From Fonsecaea monophora (Eukaryota > Ascomycota > Eurotiomycetes > Chaetothyriales > Herpotrichiellaceae): a stretch of DNA of 64,000 bases. The notes beneath the pieces are model-generated. The model worked only from the letters and a program-made list of their open reading frames with translations. It was not told the DNA's origin and did no database searches. Positions 53,901 through 64,000 of this stretch are shown here, one piece after another (the stretch's first letter is position 1; each line of letters starts with the position of its first letter). Location of the stretch: the NCBI RefSeq assembly GCF_001642475.1, contig NW_019173936.1:1-64000 (forward strand). Reading direction: 5' to 3'. Both the position numbers and the translations under genes were made by a program.

Positions 53901-54762
53901 ATGTCTCAAGCTGTACTCATGAAGGAATATAAGGCATTAGCCAAGGAGAAATGGGTTCAGATCGAGGTTGGATGTGGCACAAATCTTCCCGTACATTAAG
54001 TCTGACCTAGCCAGATCGATGAAGAGAACATCTACCACTGGAATCTGGCCTTGATGGTCATCAACCCTGATTCACTCTACTATGGTGGTTACTTCAAGGC
54101 TCAGATGAGCTTCCCCAAAGATTATCCTTACAAGCCACCGGGTAAGCATATCGGCCCCGTCAGAGTTCGTTCGAGACTGACTCGTTCCAGATTTCCGCTT
54201 CTCCAAGCCACTGTGGCATCCAAACATTTATGCCGACGGCCGACTATGCATTTCCATTCTTCATGCCCCAGGCGAGGATATCATGTCTGGCGAAAGCGCT
54301 GGTGAACGCTGGTCGCCGGCTCAACGCGTTGAATCGGTGCTCATCTCCATTCTTTCTTTGCTCGATGATCCCGAGATATCTTCCCCAGCCAACGTCGACG
54401 CCAGCGTCATGTTTAGGGACGATAAGGAAGCATTCAAGGCGAGAGTCAGACAGGACGTTGAAGCCTCGAAGAAGGACATTCCAGAAGGGTTTGTCATGCC
54501 TACACACGAAACGACCATGCCAGTCATCGAGAAGATAGACGATGATTTCTGGAACGATAGTGACGCGGAAGACGTGGATTTCGATGATTTCGACGACTTT
54601 GATGACGATGCAGCCAACGGCAGCGAATCGGATCAGGAGTTGAACAACGAATCCGAAGATGAGGAGAACTACGAGGACGATGACGATGACGATGCGAACC
54701 ATGTTAAAGGCAAGACTCGGGGAGATCAAGTCGACTCTGACATGGCAGAACCCAAGGAGTAA
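53901..54762 (+). CDS. CDC34: Ubiquitin-conjugating enzyme E2 Cdc34 (Ubc3)
   Basis: E2 that works with SCF ubiquitin ligases in the G1/S transition and other degradations. Predicted 254 residues from exons 53901-53966, 54015-54141 and 54191-54762. Introns are 48 and 49 nt. The first donor is GTTGGA, weak, but the join WVQIE-IDEENIYHW is exact. The UBC core has HPN (74-76) and the catalytic cysteine C84 in DGRLCISILH. It keeps the Cdc34-type acidic-loop insertion after the active site (HAPGEDIMSGESAGERWSP). The last 90 residues form an Asp/Glu-rich tail, the region that in Cdc34 docks on the cullin Cdc53. A catalogue based on long ORFs would see only the third exon. Confidence 0.93.
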
Positions 54763-55185
54763 AGGACTGTGGCGTCTAGGGTATGGGCCAGTGCTAGCAC
54801 GCTTCCAATTTGCCAACAGGAGTTTGCGACGGATTTCCGCTGGCGGTGATCGAGACAAGAAGCCTGAGGCTACGATCTCCGTTCGAGGTTTGAGGGGGAT
54901 AGTCATTTCCAAAGCCAGTCATTCGAATTCAGCGAAGGCGTCTGGGGTTAGTGTGCATAGGAATCCATCGTGAAATAAGGGGGCAGCTCTCTGAGAATTC
55001 ATAATGCATGTTATGGGAAAGCAGCCAGCATGGTACCCCTGCTTAAGTTCTGCTTGCCGTGTGGTAGACAGGTTTCAAGGTTGGGTTCTCTGCAAAACAG
55101 AATATTAGTTGTCCTATGCTTGGGCTTCTATGCAGTTGTCGTCGTACAAGAGATCTCATCAGCACCGCTGGCACGATGGAGCGCC
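54763..55185. other. Convergent 3' flanks, CDC34 / epoxide hydrolase
   Basis: 423 bp between converging stops; nothing recognised. Confidence 0.6.
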
Positions 55186-56409
55186 TCATTTAGCCAACCG
55201 CAAAATCTCTTGCACACATCTTTGGGGTTGCTCCTGGTTCACCCAGTGCCCGGCTCCATCGACAAGCACAGTTCCTCGATACATAGACTGGTTTACACTC
55301 TGACCATTCTCCATAGCCTCCACGGCACCCGGTTCTTGGAAGGTGCCCCAATCCTGTTTGCCGGCCACAAACACGGTCGGGACGGAAATCTTTGCGCCAG
55401 ACCACGCTTGCATATCTGATGCGATGTCTGGCTGCGTCTGCACGCGATACCAGTTCAGACCACCTAGGAACGAGGTACGGCCCCATTCCTGGACGTAGAT
55501 GGCGAGTTCGTCATCCGGGAGCCAGCGGGCAGCACGCGAGGCAACGACTTGGGGGTCTTCCTGGGCCATGTCTCGCGCCACGGCCTGACGCATATTGTCC
55601 TCCAGATCCATGATGTAGTACCGTGGCATCTTTTCCAGTTCCGTCGCGGTCCATCCGTCCAGTTTGTGCGGGTCGTTGACGTCCCAGTCCGCAGACTTTA
55701 GGTGGAAGTAGCCGCGAAGAAACGTATGCAAAGGCGGACCCGTGGGGTTGGTCATTTCGTCGTTTGAGGGCGGGGTGCAGTAGTACCATTTGTAATGTTT
55801 CCTGGGGCGGGCCAGTTGGGAGAGATCTTTTTCCATGTCGACCGGTGGTGGCGGTGCCGTGGAGCCGGCGCCATAGGATGGAGAGATGGAAAGAGGAGGC
55901 TGAGGAGCCCCTTTCGAGGGATGCGACATCATCACCAGGGACTGGAACATGTCCGGTCGGGCGAGGGTACATATATATGCGGTCATTGCCCCAAAATCAT
56001 GCCCTGCGACGCAGGAAACGGAGGTATAACCAAGAGCATGCACCAGCGTGACCGTATCTTTGACGAGGTTCAAGGGGCGAAACGAGGACGCCTCAAGTGG
56101 TTTGCGGGAGAAAGTCCTCCCATATCCTCGGTGGTCAAAGGCGACGGCATGGTAGCCTTGTGCGGAGAGCAATGGGAGGATTTTGCGCCACGAGTATGCG
56201 AGCTCTGGGAACCCGTGAATCAAGAGAATCAGCTTTGGCTTGGGGCCGGAAGGCGGGAGGTTCTCTGGCAGCGATTCGAGGATGTGGAAGACGAGGCTGT
56301 GAGGCGACGTATCGACAAAACGAGATCTGATACCGGCGGGCAATGGAAGTGGTGACAGGGAACTGGGATCAATGGCATCCGCCGGCGATTCTTGATGAGT
56401 GTATGCCAT
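55186..56409 (-). CDS. Epoxide hydrolase (alpha/beta-hydrolase fold)
   Basis: Intronless, 407 residues. Epoxide hydrolases open epoxides to diols through an ester on a nucleophilic Asp. Visible landmarks are the oxyanion motif HGFPE (65-69), FDHRGYGRT, the nucleophile D138 in GHDFG, lid-domain tyrosines (YYC, NWYR), an acid D353 in GKQDWGT and the base H388 in GAGHWVNQEQP. This Asp/Asp/His set with GHDFG marks the epoxide hydrolase branch rather than haloalkane dehalogenase. The start is ATG 56409 (MAYTHQ); upstream codons in frame open only with TTG. No signal peptide. It may detoxify or catabolise epoxides, but the substrate is not determined. Confidence 0.91.
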   Translation of the reverse strand: MAYTHQESPADAIDPSSLSPLPLPAGIRSRFVDTSPHSLVFHILESLPENLPPSGPKPKLILLIHGFPELAYSWRKILPLLSAQGYHAVAFDHRGYGRTFSRKPLEASSFRPLNLVKDTVTLVHALGYTSVSCVAGHDFGAMTAYICTLARPDMFQSLVMMSHPSKGAPQPPLSISPSYGAGSTAPPPPVDMEKDLSQLARPRKHYKWYYCTPPSNDEMTNPTGPPLHTFLRGYFHLKSADWDVNDPHKLDGWTATELEKMPRYYIMDLEDNMRQAVARDMAQEDPQVVASRAARWLPDDELAIYVQEWGRTSFLGGLNWYRVQTQPDIASDMQAWSGAKISVPTVFVAGKQDWGTFQEPGAVEAMENGQSVNQSMYRGTVLVDGAGHWVNQEQPQRCVQEILRLAK

Positions 56410-57794
56410 GGTCAGACAAGATAGATGGAGGGACTCTAAGGAGCCAGATTGTTGTAGAGAGATACTACGAAAAGTCCTACGAGTACCAACCGTATACAAA
56501 TACTCTCACGATGCGGGGGAAGTGATGCTGACGACGCCCTCCGAACAGTACTAATTGAGTAATGAAGTGCCAGGTTATCGTCTGACGACTCGTCTTCCCA
56601 CCCCCAGTGACCGAGGCAGGATTCTAGCACGCTGCCAACGGTCTTTCTGTTGACCACTATCCCTTCAGCGTTATAACCGGAGTATTGCCCTTCATATACG
56701 AGAGTTGCAAAAGAACGTCTTGTCTATTACTGGCAGACCTCTTGCCCCTTCGGGCACCGGATCTCATTTGTCCAGACTGGGTGACTGCTTACTTTACCCC
56801 GAGCCTGATACCATGGTGGGCCGAGGGACAATCCAAAGCGTGGCATGATATCCGCCTTCGTGCATACGGCATATACAGGACAAGTGGCTGGAGGCCGGCA
56901 GTGGTTTCAAAAAGGATCTGATCTCTTGTTAGTAATCGATTAGACTCGAACAGGAATCTAGAGGGATCTGCAGGTTCCGTTGCTGGACGGAGGGCACAAT
57001 TCAGGGCAAGGCAGCCAAAGGGATGCGGAAGGGAATGCCGAGGGTGATCTATGCACGTGGCTATACCATTGATTTCCGGATTCTGCACATTTGATGCCTT
57101 GAAAGAGTCGTCGGTACGTTAAAGTGATACTTTTCTCAAAGAAGGTGATTGTTTGACATGGAGAGTTTGGAGAGTGCATCATCAGCATGAAAAAGGCATG
57201 ACGTAAGGATTGTCATGCATTATGATTGGTATGTGATCATCAGCTCCACAGACAACCTCGAACCCCCCCCAACACAGCCACAAGTCGATACCTTTTCGAC
57301 TTGTCACCAGCCGCCTATTCAGCTCAGTCGGTACCTAAGTGTCCACAGTCGCCCACTGCCCAGTAGTGCCCAAGTAGTAGAACTCTGTAGCTTCAGACCT
57401 GCTACGATTCCAGTACTCGTAGATACTTACTCAGTTGTTGGCACTCTAGCCCTTTTTTCGCCCCCATCTTTCCTTGGTTACGGAGCTCCCATCTCCCTCA
57501 CTCCCGCACCGATCCACACCCCAAATCATACCTACCTTGGTATCCCAGAAAACAACCCATCTGTCGCAAAACTGCGACGCACCTCTTCCTTTCCATCGCT
57601 GTTTTCGACCTTGTCAGGCGGGAGAGCTCACCTTGAAGCGACATGGGGCCTGTTATCGCTCTTTATCCCTTCGATAACCACTTCAGCCGCTTGGTTTGAT
57701 ACCTCGCTTCCAGTTCTCCCGTCTGCGATCCTGCATCATTCTCCATTGATCGCGTGGCAATTACAGCACCACCATCTCGAGGACCATCGCAATC
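56410..57794. other. Divergent region, epoxide hydrolase / disordered protein gene
   Basis: 1.4 kb upstream of both genes. A 209-codon plus frame (57215-57844) overlaps the first exon of the downstream gene in another frame. Its composition is leader-like (Pro/Ser/Thr/Leu), so it is taken as 5' UTR. Confidence 0.5.
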
Positions 57795-60700
57795 ATGAGT
57801 TTCTTGCACAGAAGGAGCAGGTCTGTGTCGGCCTCTGTGAGTAATCCCTTTCGGCGCCCCATTCGGTCTTGCCATTCAGTCCAATGCTGACGTTTGCTCG
57901 ACTTCAGCGGCCCCAGACTCCTGCTTCAGCTTCCGCCCATCTGGCGGCCACTCAGGCATTCCTCAATAGTCGGGCCTCGCAGGCAAATCTGTCAGCTTCT
58001 GCCGCTGCCCAAGCCCTGAGAACCATGTCTCCGACTCCGACCCCGGTGGATCAGATTCAGACAAAGCGCATGATTCAAAGGCAAGCCTCCTCCGGTTCTC
58101 TCTCAAGTTCAGCCCGGGGTCGAGGAAGAGGCGGCTTGCAGAGGCAAAACAGTTCTGGGTCTATGACTGAGAGGACGTTTAGAACTCCATCACCATCACC
58201 TGCGCGACCTGTCTCGCACTCAGGACTCCAGGCCCCTCCGCTACCGACTATTCCGCAACACTTTGCTCCTCCCCCTCCTCCCCCAACGACACCGCCCAAG
58301 AAGAAGAAAAAGAGAGCATCCAGCCAAGAAGCTCCTCAACCTCGCGTACTCTCACCACCACCGGTGCGACCATCAAATCGCGGCCAGAGCCTTGACAGGT
58401 ACGGATCACCGCACCAGCAACAGCCGTTAGCACCGAACGTTCAAAGGAATACCCCAGTGTCTCAGAGCAATGATCTTGAACGGGTTGATAGCCGGAACTC
58501 CATCAATTTTTCGAGACCTTTGTCGCCGCGACCCCAGTCCCCGGTGGCGCAATCCCCGATGGCGCATTCTCCGGTTATCGTGAATGGTGATCGATCTCAC
58601 TTTAGTGACGTCGCACAAGGAATATCTCCTACCCAAGCCGGAGAGATTCAACACGACCTGGTGCAAACAGCAAACCAGACTGTTAAGAAGAAGAAAAAGA
58701 AGGTGGCCAACAGTGCAGTGGAAGGTGGTCATCTTCAGACTGGGACAATGGCGAGCAGACCAATTGTCCATTCGCTAGAACCAATTCCGGAACCACAAAT
58801 ACAAACTCCCTCAGATCAACAGCCGCTTGTTAGAACAAAGAAGAAGAAGAAGCCTACATTCAATGGAGATAGTATTGATTCTCCCGCCACCGAGTCGTCG
58901 CGGACAGACTCAGACTCGGATTCGAATGTCGAGCGCAAGCGAGAAAGGAGAACCCAGCGAGCATCGGGGATTTTGCAGAAACAGCCATCTATCGTTCGGG
59001 AGGACTGGGAGGGTGAACAGCAGGAGCAAGCCAGCCCACTTCATGCCAGTCAAGGTGCAGATACAAACACGAATACTGCGCCGGAAGTGACACTTCGCAA
59101 TCAGGTAAAGAGTCCTACGGATGCAATCGATCCTCCTCGGAAGACAGAGTCCGCCATTTCGCCATCGGCACCTAATCAATTTCGTTCTCCGCAGACGCAG
59201 GAAACTCACGCACAAGCTGGGCGTGAGGAATCGCCAGCTTCAACCAGTCACCTCCAAGTTACCGAACCCCAGAATACTCGGGGTACTTCGCTCAGTCCCT
59301 CACGGTCCACTCGGTTCTCGGACAGGTTGTCTTCAGATCTTGCTGCAGGGCGAAAACACGAGCCTCCTCCGCGGTCGATATCACCGGCTAAACCTGCGCT
59401 CAAGCATCATTCCCCTACACCAGCATTTTCTCGTGGCGAACCTCGTGGCGCTAGTGTTACCCCGAGTGAGTCCTCTGATATATCGAGCGCGTCAGCCGAC
59501 GGTCCTCTAAAACGAAAGAAGTCTGTGCGGGTCAGCTTCGAGGTTCAGCCAGAAATAGTTGGTACCGCCGCGAGTGTCCAGAGTCCGGCAGATAGCCCGA
59601 GCAGAGAGAAAAAAGGATGGCTTGGCCTGGGAAAGGCCAAGTCGACGCAGAACACCTTGTCTTCCAACGACGACATGGAAGTGTTGATGAAGCCACGCCC
59701 GCAACTTCCATCATTTGGAAGCGTTCGTGGCCAAAAGTTTAGAGATATCAACGATTCCAACACAACCCAAATACCAAGATCGCCTCCGGAAACTCGTGGC
59801 CCGCCCGCAGAGGGTAAGATTACAACCTCCTCGGCGACGTCTTCAGAAACATCGAGCACCTACACCTCAAATCTGGTAACAGGTGTATCAAGCGATCATG
59901 CTGTTGGGGCTATATTTGCTCAAGAAGCTCGGAAGACCTTGGGGAAGGCGTCTGCAACTCCAAACAATGAGCCCCTGCCACCCGAGGTAACATCCGTAGA
60001 AGGCATGGTGTCGTTCTCGGACGAAGAAAATGACAGTTCGGACGCAGAGGAGACGATGCCCGAGCCCCTTGCTCGCGGACCTAGCGAGCTGGAAACACTT
60101 GCTGGCACGAAGGCTAGCTCTGCTAAAGCAACCGACCAACCTGCCTCGTTTGAACTTCCCCAGACAGAGGTACCTGTCGTATCCGTTTCGCCACCTACTC
60201 CCGCTGAAGAGGCGAAACCAAATGACCAATATTTGGTGGAGGTGCCAGGAGGGTTCCCCGTGTCTGCTGACAATTTAGCGGGCAAGGGTGATGAGTTGCG
60301 CACAGCACGCGGAGCACCGCCTGTTGCGAGTGTGACCCCTGACCTGGACTCACATGCAGCCACGGAAGCCGTCGACGATGATGTGTCGGACAATGATAGC
60401 ATTTACAGCGATGCGGCAGAGGATCCTTCGGAGATGGAAGGGATGGGATTCGGCTCAATTGACGCCATTGTGGAAAGTCCCATTGTATCTCCGCCAGCCC
60501 TTCTTACTTCACCCGAGAGTCCTCTGGCGCCGGTATCATCTTCCAATTCTCACGATGCGCGAGGCGCTGGGTCGTGGGAGGAGACACAGGCTCACTGGAG
60601 CGGCATCGCAGAACAGACACGATATCTCCCTAGCCAACACACCATTGAGAACAGACCTGCACCTCCGACTACTGGCTACAATGTGCCGCAGCCGGTTCGA

Positions 60701-62341
60701 ATTCCTGATCAGGAGCCTTTGCAAATGAGGACTATAGAACCTGCCACGACAGCATACAGCAAGATAACACAGCCTGCACAGCCTCGACCTGCACGTGCCC
60801 CTGCATCAAAATCATCTGCATCACAGCCTAGACGCAAAAAGAAGACGCCTGCTGCAATTGCTGCCGCTGCATCTGTACCTGCGGCAGCGGCAGCTGCACA
60901 AAGACTGCCGGACTCACCACTGCAAAGAAAAATGCAACCGTCTGCCTATCCAACAATCGAAACTCATAACCTCGGATATGCTGCGGCCGCCGCTGCACCT
61001 TTCCGACAGTCAATGCGAGCCAGCTCTCCCCCGGAGACCGAACCCGCGTTCCGCAAGACCATGCGTAACGAGAATCGCAATTCAATGCCAGCTTCAACCG
61101 TTGCCCCCCCGCAACAACGAAGGAGTCAGACATTGATTTCTACTGCACCAAATCAACCCCGCGCAGCGCTTCAGAAGAAACATATGCCTCTCCCCGCGGC
61201 GGCTGCAACTTCTGTAGTATCGGCTCGGACACAACCTGTCCGGCCGGTCTTGTCGAATGACAGTGACTCGGAGAGTTCGTTCCGGAAGGCTCGTCGCAGC
61301 AAGTCTACTACAGGCGGCAAATATACAATGCGTAGAAGTATGAGAGGTTCGGACGAACCGACTTTGCGAGGAGACAGGCTTAATGGCGTCCGGTCGGTTT
61401 CGCCTGTAGGCAGGCGACCGTTCTCCCCCCCGGATGGCTCTCACACCATGAGAACTTCTATGAGAGGATCCATCGATAATGTACCGACACTCCGTGCGTC
61501 GAACGACGTCAGACGGTCATCCTCGATGTTTAGTCGCCGCCAGCCAAATACAGCCACTACTCTCTCAATGAGTCTCGGTGGGCAGAATAACCGGTCCCGT
61601 ATCCTTGACTCGGACGACGAAGATGAACCGCCTCAGCGCAGCAAATGGCGCTCACGTTTCGCCGATGATAGTGACGACGACACGGATGTGCCACAATTTA
61701 CACCGGTGCGCGGCATTCCACGCAGGAATAATGATGCTGACTCCACCGACCTGGACGACAGCTCGGATGAGGAACGAGCCAAAACACAAGCTGCACCGAA
61801 ACTTCAAATTCCCCAGGTGAATACAGCTGCACCCGCCGGCAGTGCTGAAGCCCTGTCTCCCAACAGCGAGAAGAAGCGGGGATTACTTGGAATGTTTCGC
61901 AGCAAGAAGCCAAAGGAGGAGTCGCCTTCGCTAGTGGTTGACTCCCCTCTGAAGCCGCTCAAGACCACGGATACCAACAAAGCATCGCGGCTTGGATTCG
62001 CCTCAAACGCCGAAAGAGATCAAGCCATCGCACTTGCAAGAGCGAAGTTGGAAGCGTCGAAAGAACTGCAGAACCCTGGTGGACAACAGCATGGGCATGC
62101 CAAACTCCACCGTCGACACATGCCTGAACGAGTCATGAGTGATTCATGGCCGTTGCCTCCTACATTACCAACTGACAATGCTCGACCGAGCACTATGGAT
62201 GGGCCACCAACGCGGAACGGGACGACGAGGCTGAACCAAGGCAGCATGCGCAAACCAGATGAGTTTGCCGAAGCTATTGGTCGCAGCGGGAAAAAGAAGA
62301 AGTTCCCCATGTTACGCAAAGCCTTTGGGCTGAAAGATTAA
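57795..62341 (+). CDS. Large disordered, lysine-cluster protein of unknown function
   Basis: Predicted 1491 residues in two exons, 57795-57836 and 57908-62341. The 71-nt intron (GTGAGT; CTGAC; CTTCAG) joins MSFLHRRSRSVSAS to RPQTPASASAHLAATQ, a fusion that looks natural and starts with an ATG. Nearly the whole protein is Ser/Pro/Gln-rich and disordered. Five lysine-rich blocks recur: PPKKKKKRA, TVKKKKKKV, RTKKKKKP, RRKKKT and, at the C-terminus, GKKKKFPMLRKAFGLKD. In the 1020-1250 region the motif [ST]MR recurs (FRQSMRA, FRKTMRN, YTMRRSMRG, HTMRTSMRG). Near GWLGLGKAKS and GLLGMFRSKK are short basic-hydrophobic peptides. An ordered enzyme domain is not seen. It may be a membrane- or cytoskeleton-associated scaffold; this is a guess. 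Confidence 0.8.
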
Positions 62342-63667
62342 CTTGGCTGTTTTCGATTTCATTTTCAGTTTGATGTTTTCCTCGAGCACAATGATACCAT
62401 TCTCTGTCTCATCATTTGTTTCAAAACACTGCTTTTGTGATTGGAATACGCACGAGCTGCACGGTTAGTTGCGGGGATGTCAAATACGCAGGATCTCAAA
62501 AACGGTATCTAGAGGGAGTCAGAAAATCCGACAATATGGGCTGGATTTCTGCTGTGTGAGAAGATGGAACTACAGAACATAATCAGGTCATTCCACCTTC
62601 ATACCCTGATAATCAGTAATATATCTATCTTTATACGTACACGTACATGAATCGAGCAACAGGGGGACGTGACGAGCAGCGTGCAGAGGATGGAGCACAT
62701 GCTGCATACCTTGGCGCATACGAGTTGCAAGCCATGGCAGACTAGGCTTTCCGAGACGCCCGAAACGTTTTCCTATCACCAGTAGCTCAGTAATTGTTTT
62801 GCTGATGCAATATTAGAGTCAGAGGATTTCTGGAACGGCGGATGTTTCTTCCTCTGCGACGACGCTGTCCGCGACACAGAGTGGGTGGCGACTAGAGTTA
62901 CGGGGATCCTGCATTGAGGCAATGGAAGCCGGGGCGTGTGTCGGCCGTGATTGTCAAGCACCAACGCTGAGTCAGGATCCAGGATTGAGGTAAGCCGTCC
63001 TCAGCTAATGATTTGTTGGTATCGAGAAGTTGTGGTTCCGTTTGCGAGCAGCGTGAACTCATATGCCTGAAAGCCCGACTTATGTCACTGGTGACCGCTG
63101 TCCAAGGTTTAGGTAAGCCCGATGGAAATATTGAAGATCAGCATGAGGCCAAAGGCAAGATCTCGATTGTGTTGCAAACGAGCAAATGTTAGTCGGAGGC
63201 ATTCTCGAATTTCGGACCGTGGAAATACATCGTCGAATGTTGGGACGCGAGAAACAAGCCATATTTTGCTGGGATTTCAAGGAGAGACCGGAATTCCCTG
63301 ACTAGGAAGCCTGCCCGAGTGTTTCCGGCCCTGACATTGGCCAAGCTTAGGTACCTTGGGGGACTCTTTAGGGGTATCTGCTGTAGGGATGTAGGGATGG
63401 AGGGGCAGCCCGAGGGGTGCCAGCGACCCTGTCACCCTGTTGCCCCACCTCCCGATCGCGAGCTGGTGGCGTCCCTCCCCTCCCTGTTAACTGCTTCGTC
63501 ACAGGCCCGTCAGAATGAGACGCATTTGCTTAAAACCACCCGGCGCAGCCATTTTATCCAGAAGAATTTTTTCCCCTCGTCTTGATCAAGTGAACTCCTT
63601 GGGCCATAGTTGCATCGCTGAAACCATCCCAAAGACCTAGCATATATCACCACACCGAATTCCAACC
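62342..63667. other. Intergenic: disordered-protein 3' side and transaldolase 5' region
   Basis: 1.3 kb without a gene. A GATGTAGGGATGGAGGGG-like purine repeat lies near 63385-63405, and a mixed leader precedes the transaldolase ATG. The short frames have no recognisable product. Confidence 0.55.
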
Positions 63668-64000
63668 ATGACTTCCTCTCTCGACCAACTCAAAGCCACT
63701 GGCACCGTACGTTCTCGTCCCTCTATCCTGCTCCTCCCGAATTCCCGCCAATGTTCAACGTCGGATGAGGCACTGACCAAGCTCAATAGACTGTCGTCTG
63801 CGACTCGGGTGACTTCCACAGTAAGTTCGTCAACATCTCAAGCCTGAATTGTTGCTAACCTGGTGCAGCAATTGAGAAATACAAGCCACAAGATGCCACC
63901 ACAAACCCCTCCCTCATTCTCGCCGCCTCCAAGAAACCTGAATATGCCAAGTTGATAGATCCTGCGGTTGAATATGGCAAGGCTCATGTAAGTCGGACTT
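63668..64000 (+). CDS. TAL1: Transaldolase, 5' part (cut by window edge)
   Basis: Pentose-phosphate-pathway transaldolase, which moves a dihydroxyacetone unit between sugar phosphates. Only the first three exons lie in the window: 63668-63706, 63790-63820 and 63869-63987. A GTAAGT donor at 63988 leads out of the window. Translation is MTSSLDQLKATGT, TVVCDSGDFH and then TIEKYKPQDATTNPSLIL, ending in VEYGKAH. This matches the conserved N-terminus of fungal transaldolase, including the QDATTNPSL segment. The Schiff-base lysine lies beyond the window. Truncation is an artefact of the window; nothing suggests a broken gene. Confidence 0.9.

Noticed and set aside
57215..57844. 209-codon plus-strand open frame before the disordered-protein gene
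   Set aside because: Leader-like composition. It overlaps the better-supported first exon (57795-57836) in another frame.

Overview
The window is nuclear DNA of a filamentous ascomycete (Pezizomycotina). Genes are compact. Their introns are mostly 48-95 nt, with GT...AG ends and CTRAC-like branch sites close to the acceptor. The gene set is fungal: MET2-type homoserine O-acetyltransferase, Vps17, a Goodbye/NACHT STAND receptor, ABCC and DHA1-type transporters. A eurotiomycete-like (possibly Chaetothyriales) host is a guess. No tRNA, rRNA, transposon, CRISPR or viral segment was recognised.

Layout, left to right. Minus strand, 0.7-25.2 kb: a TMEM184/DUF300 membrane protein, a 1485-residue NLR (NACHT, TPR, zinc finger), MET2, a six-exon MFS transporter, SEC24 and THO2. 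Plus strand, 25.7-31.2 kb: an atypical SDR, a GFA-fold protein and a CCCH zinc-finger/coiled-coil protein. 32-39 kb: VPS17 (minus) is divergent from mitochondrial MEF2, which is followed by an ArfGAP of the GCS1 type. 39.5-44.1 kb: an Acinus-like SAP/RRM protein (minus) is divergent from a secreted protein. 44.8-53 kb, minus: an alpha/beta hydrolase with an SCP2-like front and a full ABCC transporter. 53.9-64 kb: CDC34 (plus), an epoxide hydrolase (minus), a 1491-residue disordered protein (plus) and the first three exons of transaldolase, cut by the window edge.

Most genes are single-copy housekeeping genes without operon logic. Several share themes: vesicle traffic (SEC24, ArfGAP, VPS17), nuclear mRNP assembly (THO2, Acinus-like) and small-molecule handling (MFS, ABCC, epoxide hydrolase, SDR, alpha/beta hydrolase). 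The candidate for an unusual system is the NLR: a STAND ATPase whose C-terminal TPR and ZZ-like zinc-finger half lies behind one 52-nt intron. Keeping that intron would give a 923-residue receptor without that half.

Exon models were built by hand from splice signals, reading-frame continuity and remembered family conservation. Every multi-exon total is a multiple of three. No alignment or transcript data were available.
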